From CAXMMR01 sp965198995 (lineage in GTDB: Bacteria; Pseudomonadota; Alphaproteobacteria; Acetobacterales; Acetobacteraceae), in the NCBI GenBank assembly GCA_965198995.1, contig CBDAQG010000002.1, positions 2,790,001 through 2,854,000 on the forward strand: a stretch of 64,000 nucleotides of DNA, given 5' to 3'. Shown piece after piece: positions 61,978-64,000 of this stretch; positions within the stretch are counted from its first letter, which is position 1; the number at the start of each line of letters is the position of its first letter. The notes below the pieces were generated by a model. It had not been told where the DNA came from and did no database searches. It worked only from the letters and a program-made list of their open reading frames with translations. The position numbers and the translations under genes are program-made.

Positions 61978-62391
61978 TCAGGCTTCAAAAACGATCGGCT
62001 GAGCGCCTTGCCACAGCGTAAGCCGGCCGAGCGCGGCCAACTCTTCGTGACCCCCCTCGATCGTCATGCAGTGGTTGCCGGCAAGGGTGCCGAGCTTGCT
62101 GGCGAAATGGACGCTCCCGTAGGCGACCAGCAGCTCGGCCTCGCTATAGCCACCGGGATAGAACAGGACCTGGCCAGGCGCGGGGTAGCTGGTCGCGTTC
62201 TCATGGGTCAGGCCAGAGACCAAGTCGCCCAGTGGTATCCAGCACGCCTCGCCGCTCCATCGGACGTGGATGATGTGATTGCGGTAGGGCAGGAGGCTGC
62301 CAAGCCAAGCCGCGGTTCGCGGCGCCTGCGTCTCCCAGCGTGCGGTGAAGCGAAACGGGCCGGCTGTTATCGTTGGCATCGGCCACGCCAT
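61978..62391 (-). CDS. DUF3830 (cyclophilin-like) protein
   Basis: 137 residues from the ATG at 62391, or 133 from 62379. DUF3830 features: LLPYRNHIIHVRWSGEACWI, a SYPAPGQVLFYPGGYSEAEL segment and VHFASKLGTLAGNH. The family has a cyclophilin-like barrel and no assigned reaction, but is often encoded beside amidohydrolases and Asp/Glu racemases. It lies 79 bp downstream of the barbiturase-family gene on the same strand and is probably co-transcribed. It is convergent with the allantoinase gene, with 8 bp between the stops. Confidence 0.83.
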   Translation of the reverse strand: MAWPMPTITAGPFRFTARWETQAPRTAAWLGSLLPYRNHIIHVRWSGEACWIPLGDLVSGLTHENATSYPAPGQVLFYPGGYSEAELLVAYGSVHFASKLGTLAGNHCMTIEGGHEELAALGRLTLWQGAQPIVFEA

Positions 62392-62470
62392 ACGGCATCG
62401 TGCAACCGGCGAACAGCGCCGCCTCGCCACTGAGTGCGAGCGGCCTCGGCGCGTCGACTGCGGACGACTG

Positions 62471-63598
62471 TCAAGCCCGCCGGGCGGCGATGATGGCGAT
62501 CGGGCCGCCGCCATCCGGACCCTGGTGCTCGGCGCCGCCAGACACGAACAGGTCGGTGCGGCCGAGCAGGCCGGCGATGACCCCGCCGACCAGGGCGCGG
62601 GCGTGGCGCGTCGCGTTGATGTCGCTGTCATCCCACATGATGTGCCGGGCGCCGCGGATCAGCCCGCTGCGCGAAGGCTCCGCTTTGGCCAGCACGGCCT
62701 GCACCCGGGCGGCCTCATCCACGCCCACCTGGCGCGTGGCCGGGATTTCAAGCTCGCCGAGGACGTCCTGAACCGCATCGAGGTCGATCGCGTCGCGCAT
62801 CACCGCGTGGGCGATGCGCAGGTCGCCGGCCCAGTTGACGCTGTTGGCGAACAGCACGACCTGGTTGTGCATCAGTTCGATCCCGGCCGAGGTGCCGGCG
62901 CGGCCCGACCAGAGGGACAGATCGTGGCCGATCGCGGGTCCGGTCACACGAGCCGGGTCGAGCTCGCCCAATGCCTTGGCCACTCCCAGGGCGGAGGCGC
63001 CGCGTGAGTAGCCCATCGAGAGGTAGGTGTCCTCCGTCACGACCGTTCGGCCGCGGGCGCGCGCCTCGGCCACGCGGGCGCTGGTCAGCAGCGGGCACTT
63101 CACCTTCACATAGTGCACATCGGCCGGATCTGTGACGCCGGCGTTGGCCATCGCCTGGCAAACCGCCGCCGCGGTTTGCTCAACCTGCTCCAGCCGACCG
63201 ATCTCCTCGGCCGCGAACACGCGCGTAAAAGCGGTGCCGATGGCAAGCGTCGGGGCGCCCGTCGGCGGCGCGCTGGCGGGGGCAACCGAAAAGATCAGCA
63301 GGTGCGGCGACAGGCCGCCTTCGGTGCCGCCGGACATGATGATCGCGACCTGTGCGGCGAGGTCGGCCGGCGAGCAGCCGAGCCGCTCGGACAGCAGGGT
63401 CTGCAACACACTGACCGCATACGGGCGGCTGAAATCGTTGACGCAGCCATTGCCCTCGGTCTTGCCCAGGATGGCGACGATCCGGCGGGGCTCCAGCCCA
63501 GCATCGAGCAGGCGGCGTACCGCGGAGACGTCGCCGGGGTCGCTGATGGCGAGCCGGTCTATCCGGCATTGCAATGGTTGCGCAGGCGCCGCGCTCAT
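62471..63598 (-). CDS. Barbiturase/cyanuric acid hydrolase family (ring-opening amidohydrolase)
   Basis: 375 residues. The family has three repeated domains, each giving a Lys-Ser pair. Here GKTEGNGCVNDFSR with IMSGGTEGGLSPH mark the first, VKCPLL with YSRGASALG the second, and AKAEPSRSG with FVSGGAEHQGPDGGG the third. AtzD/TrzD open cyanuric acid and barbiturase opens barbiturate to ureidomalonate. The family has few members and is diagnostic for barbiturate- or triazine-type rings. It heads the minus-strand pair with DUF3830 and is divergent from the LysR gene at the window end. Confidence 0.93.
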   Translation of the reverse strand: MSAAPAQPLQCRIDRLAISDPGDVSAVRRLLDAGLEPRRIVAILGKTEGNGCVNDFSRPYAVSVLQTLLSERLGCSPADLAAQVAIIMSGGTEGGLSPHLLIFSVAPASAPPTGAPTLAIGTAFTRVFAAEEIGRLEQVEQTAAAVCQAMANAGVTDPADVHYVKVKCPLLTSARVAEARARGRTVVTEDTYLSMGYSRGASALGVAKALGELDPARVTGPAIGHDLSLWSGRAGTSAGIELMHNQVVLFANSVNWAGDLRIAHAVMRDAIDLDAVQDVLGELEIPATRQVGVDEAARVQAVLAKAEPSRSGLIRGARHIMWDDSDINATRHARALVGGVIAGLLGRTDLFVSGGAEHQGPDGGGPIAIIAARRA

Positions 63599-63857
63599 CG
63601 CGGCACCTCGACGCTGCCGCTCCTAATGATACTGCCCCCGTCGGCGTTGACCCCGTCGGCCGCGAGCGAGCGTGCGTGCTCGGCGCGACGCTTTTCCTGC
63701 CAGACCATCATCCGTCGCATCCGAGCCGTGACTGGCGCGACGCTAACGGCATCGCCAATCGCGCATAGCGCTCAAAAGCGCCCGCACCGGCCCCATTTTT
63801 GCACTGCAGGATGGCGCGTATGGGACGGCACCCAGCGGCATCAGCAAGGAGGACACT

Positions 63858-64000
63858 CTGGGCAAACCACCCACTCTCCAGCAGGGCTATCAATCGCGTT
63901 CACGCTCCTTCGTTTATTTCGAGGCCGTGGCTCGGCATGGCTCGATGCGCAAGGCGGCAGCCAGCCTCAACGTCGCATCCTCGGCGCTCAACCGAAAGGT
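63858..64000 (+). CDS. LysR-family regulator, N-terminal part
   Basis: The window ends inside this gene. The frame gives FVYFEAVARHGSMRKAAASL then NVASSALNRK, the helix-turn-helix of LysR proteins. No ATG, GTG or TTG exists in frame between AAGGAGG (63846-63852) and the domain; a CTG at 63858 is at the right distance, so the start is non-canonical or the upstream sequence has an error. Divergent from the barbiturase gene, it is the probable regulator of that operon. Confidence 0.75.
   Translation, partial: MGKPPTLQQGYQSRSRSFVYFEAVARHGSMRKAAASLNVASSALNRK

Overview
The window is high-GC DNA from a Gram-negative bacterium. It encodes TonB-dependent receptors, an AlgE-type outer-membrane barrel and a lipid A-type acyltransferase. 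The packing of ABC importers and amide/N-heterocycle enzymes, and a hairpin-rich intergenic repeat family, suggest an alphaproteobacterium, perhaps Acetobacteraceae (inference; no rRNA or marker gene is present). There are no tRNA or rRNA genes and no CRISPR array.

Region 1 (1-9,930) is an amide-utilisation operon. An outer-membrane barrel fragment is followed by AmiC/AmiR-type sensor and antiterminator genes, a five-gene Urt/Liv-type ABC importer, a formamidase and an amidase-signature hydrolase. Most of these genes overlap by 4 bp.

Region 2 (10,140-35,350) starts with two LuxR-type regulators, one with a receiver that has lost its acidic pocket. It continues with a large accessory catabolic region: two isochorismatase-fold amidohydrolases, two TrzA/AtzA-type deaminases, a RutA-like flavin monooxygenase, a Rieske oxygenase, two TauD-type dioxygenases, three MFS carriers, an M20 amidohydrolase, a cyclase-family hydrolase, a second formamidase-family protein, a DODA-type dioxygenase, a VOC protein, an AraC regulator and a TonB receptor. 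The set points to uptake and ring opening of nitrogen heterocycles or amides. Several families occur as paralogous pairs or triples, so the region grew by duplication.

Region 3 (35,800-49,560) begins with an acyltransferase, then enters a zone of decay: efflux-pump remnants, an acetyltransferase and a frameshifted zur. A more AT-rich metal/siderophore-uptake island follows, with two TonB receptors, a DUF4142 protein and a FecCDE/BtuFCD-type ABC system. It contains an IS5-type transposase remnant and ends in fragments of a sigma-54 activator and a sulfotransferase.

Region 4 (49,561-64,000) carries another TonB receptor and a second N-heterocycle cluster: polysaccharide-deacetylase-fold hydrolase, AtzB-like amidohydrolase, Asp/Glu/hydantoin-racemase-family protein, HyuC/allantoate-type amidohydrolase, PuuE-type allantoinase, a DUF3830 protein and a barbiturase/cyanuric acid hydrolase. 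A DeoR regulator and a SIS-SIS-PfkB cassette typical of amino-sugar or glycated-amine breakdown sit inside it. The window ends at the start of a LysR gene.

Two structural themes stand out. Short tandem repeats (6-27 bp) lie at gene junctions or gene ends in regions 1 and 2, often across stop/start overlaps. A dispersed family of hairpin-forming repeats occupies most longer gaps between 9.8 and 37.7 kb.
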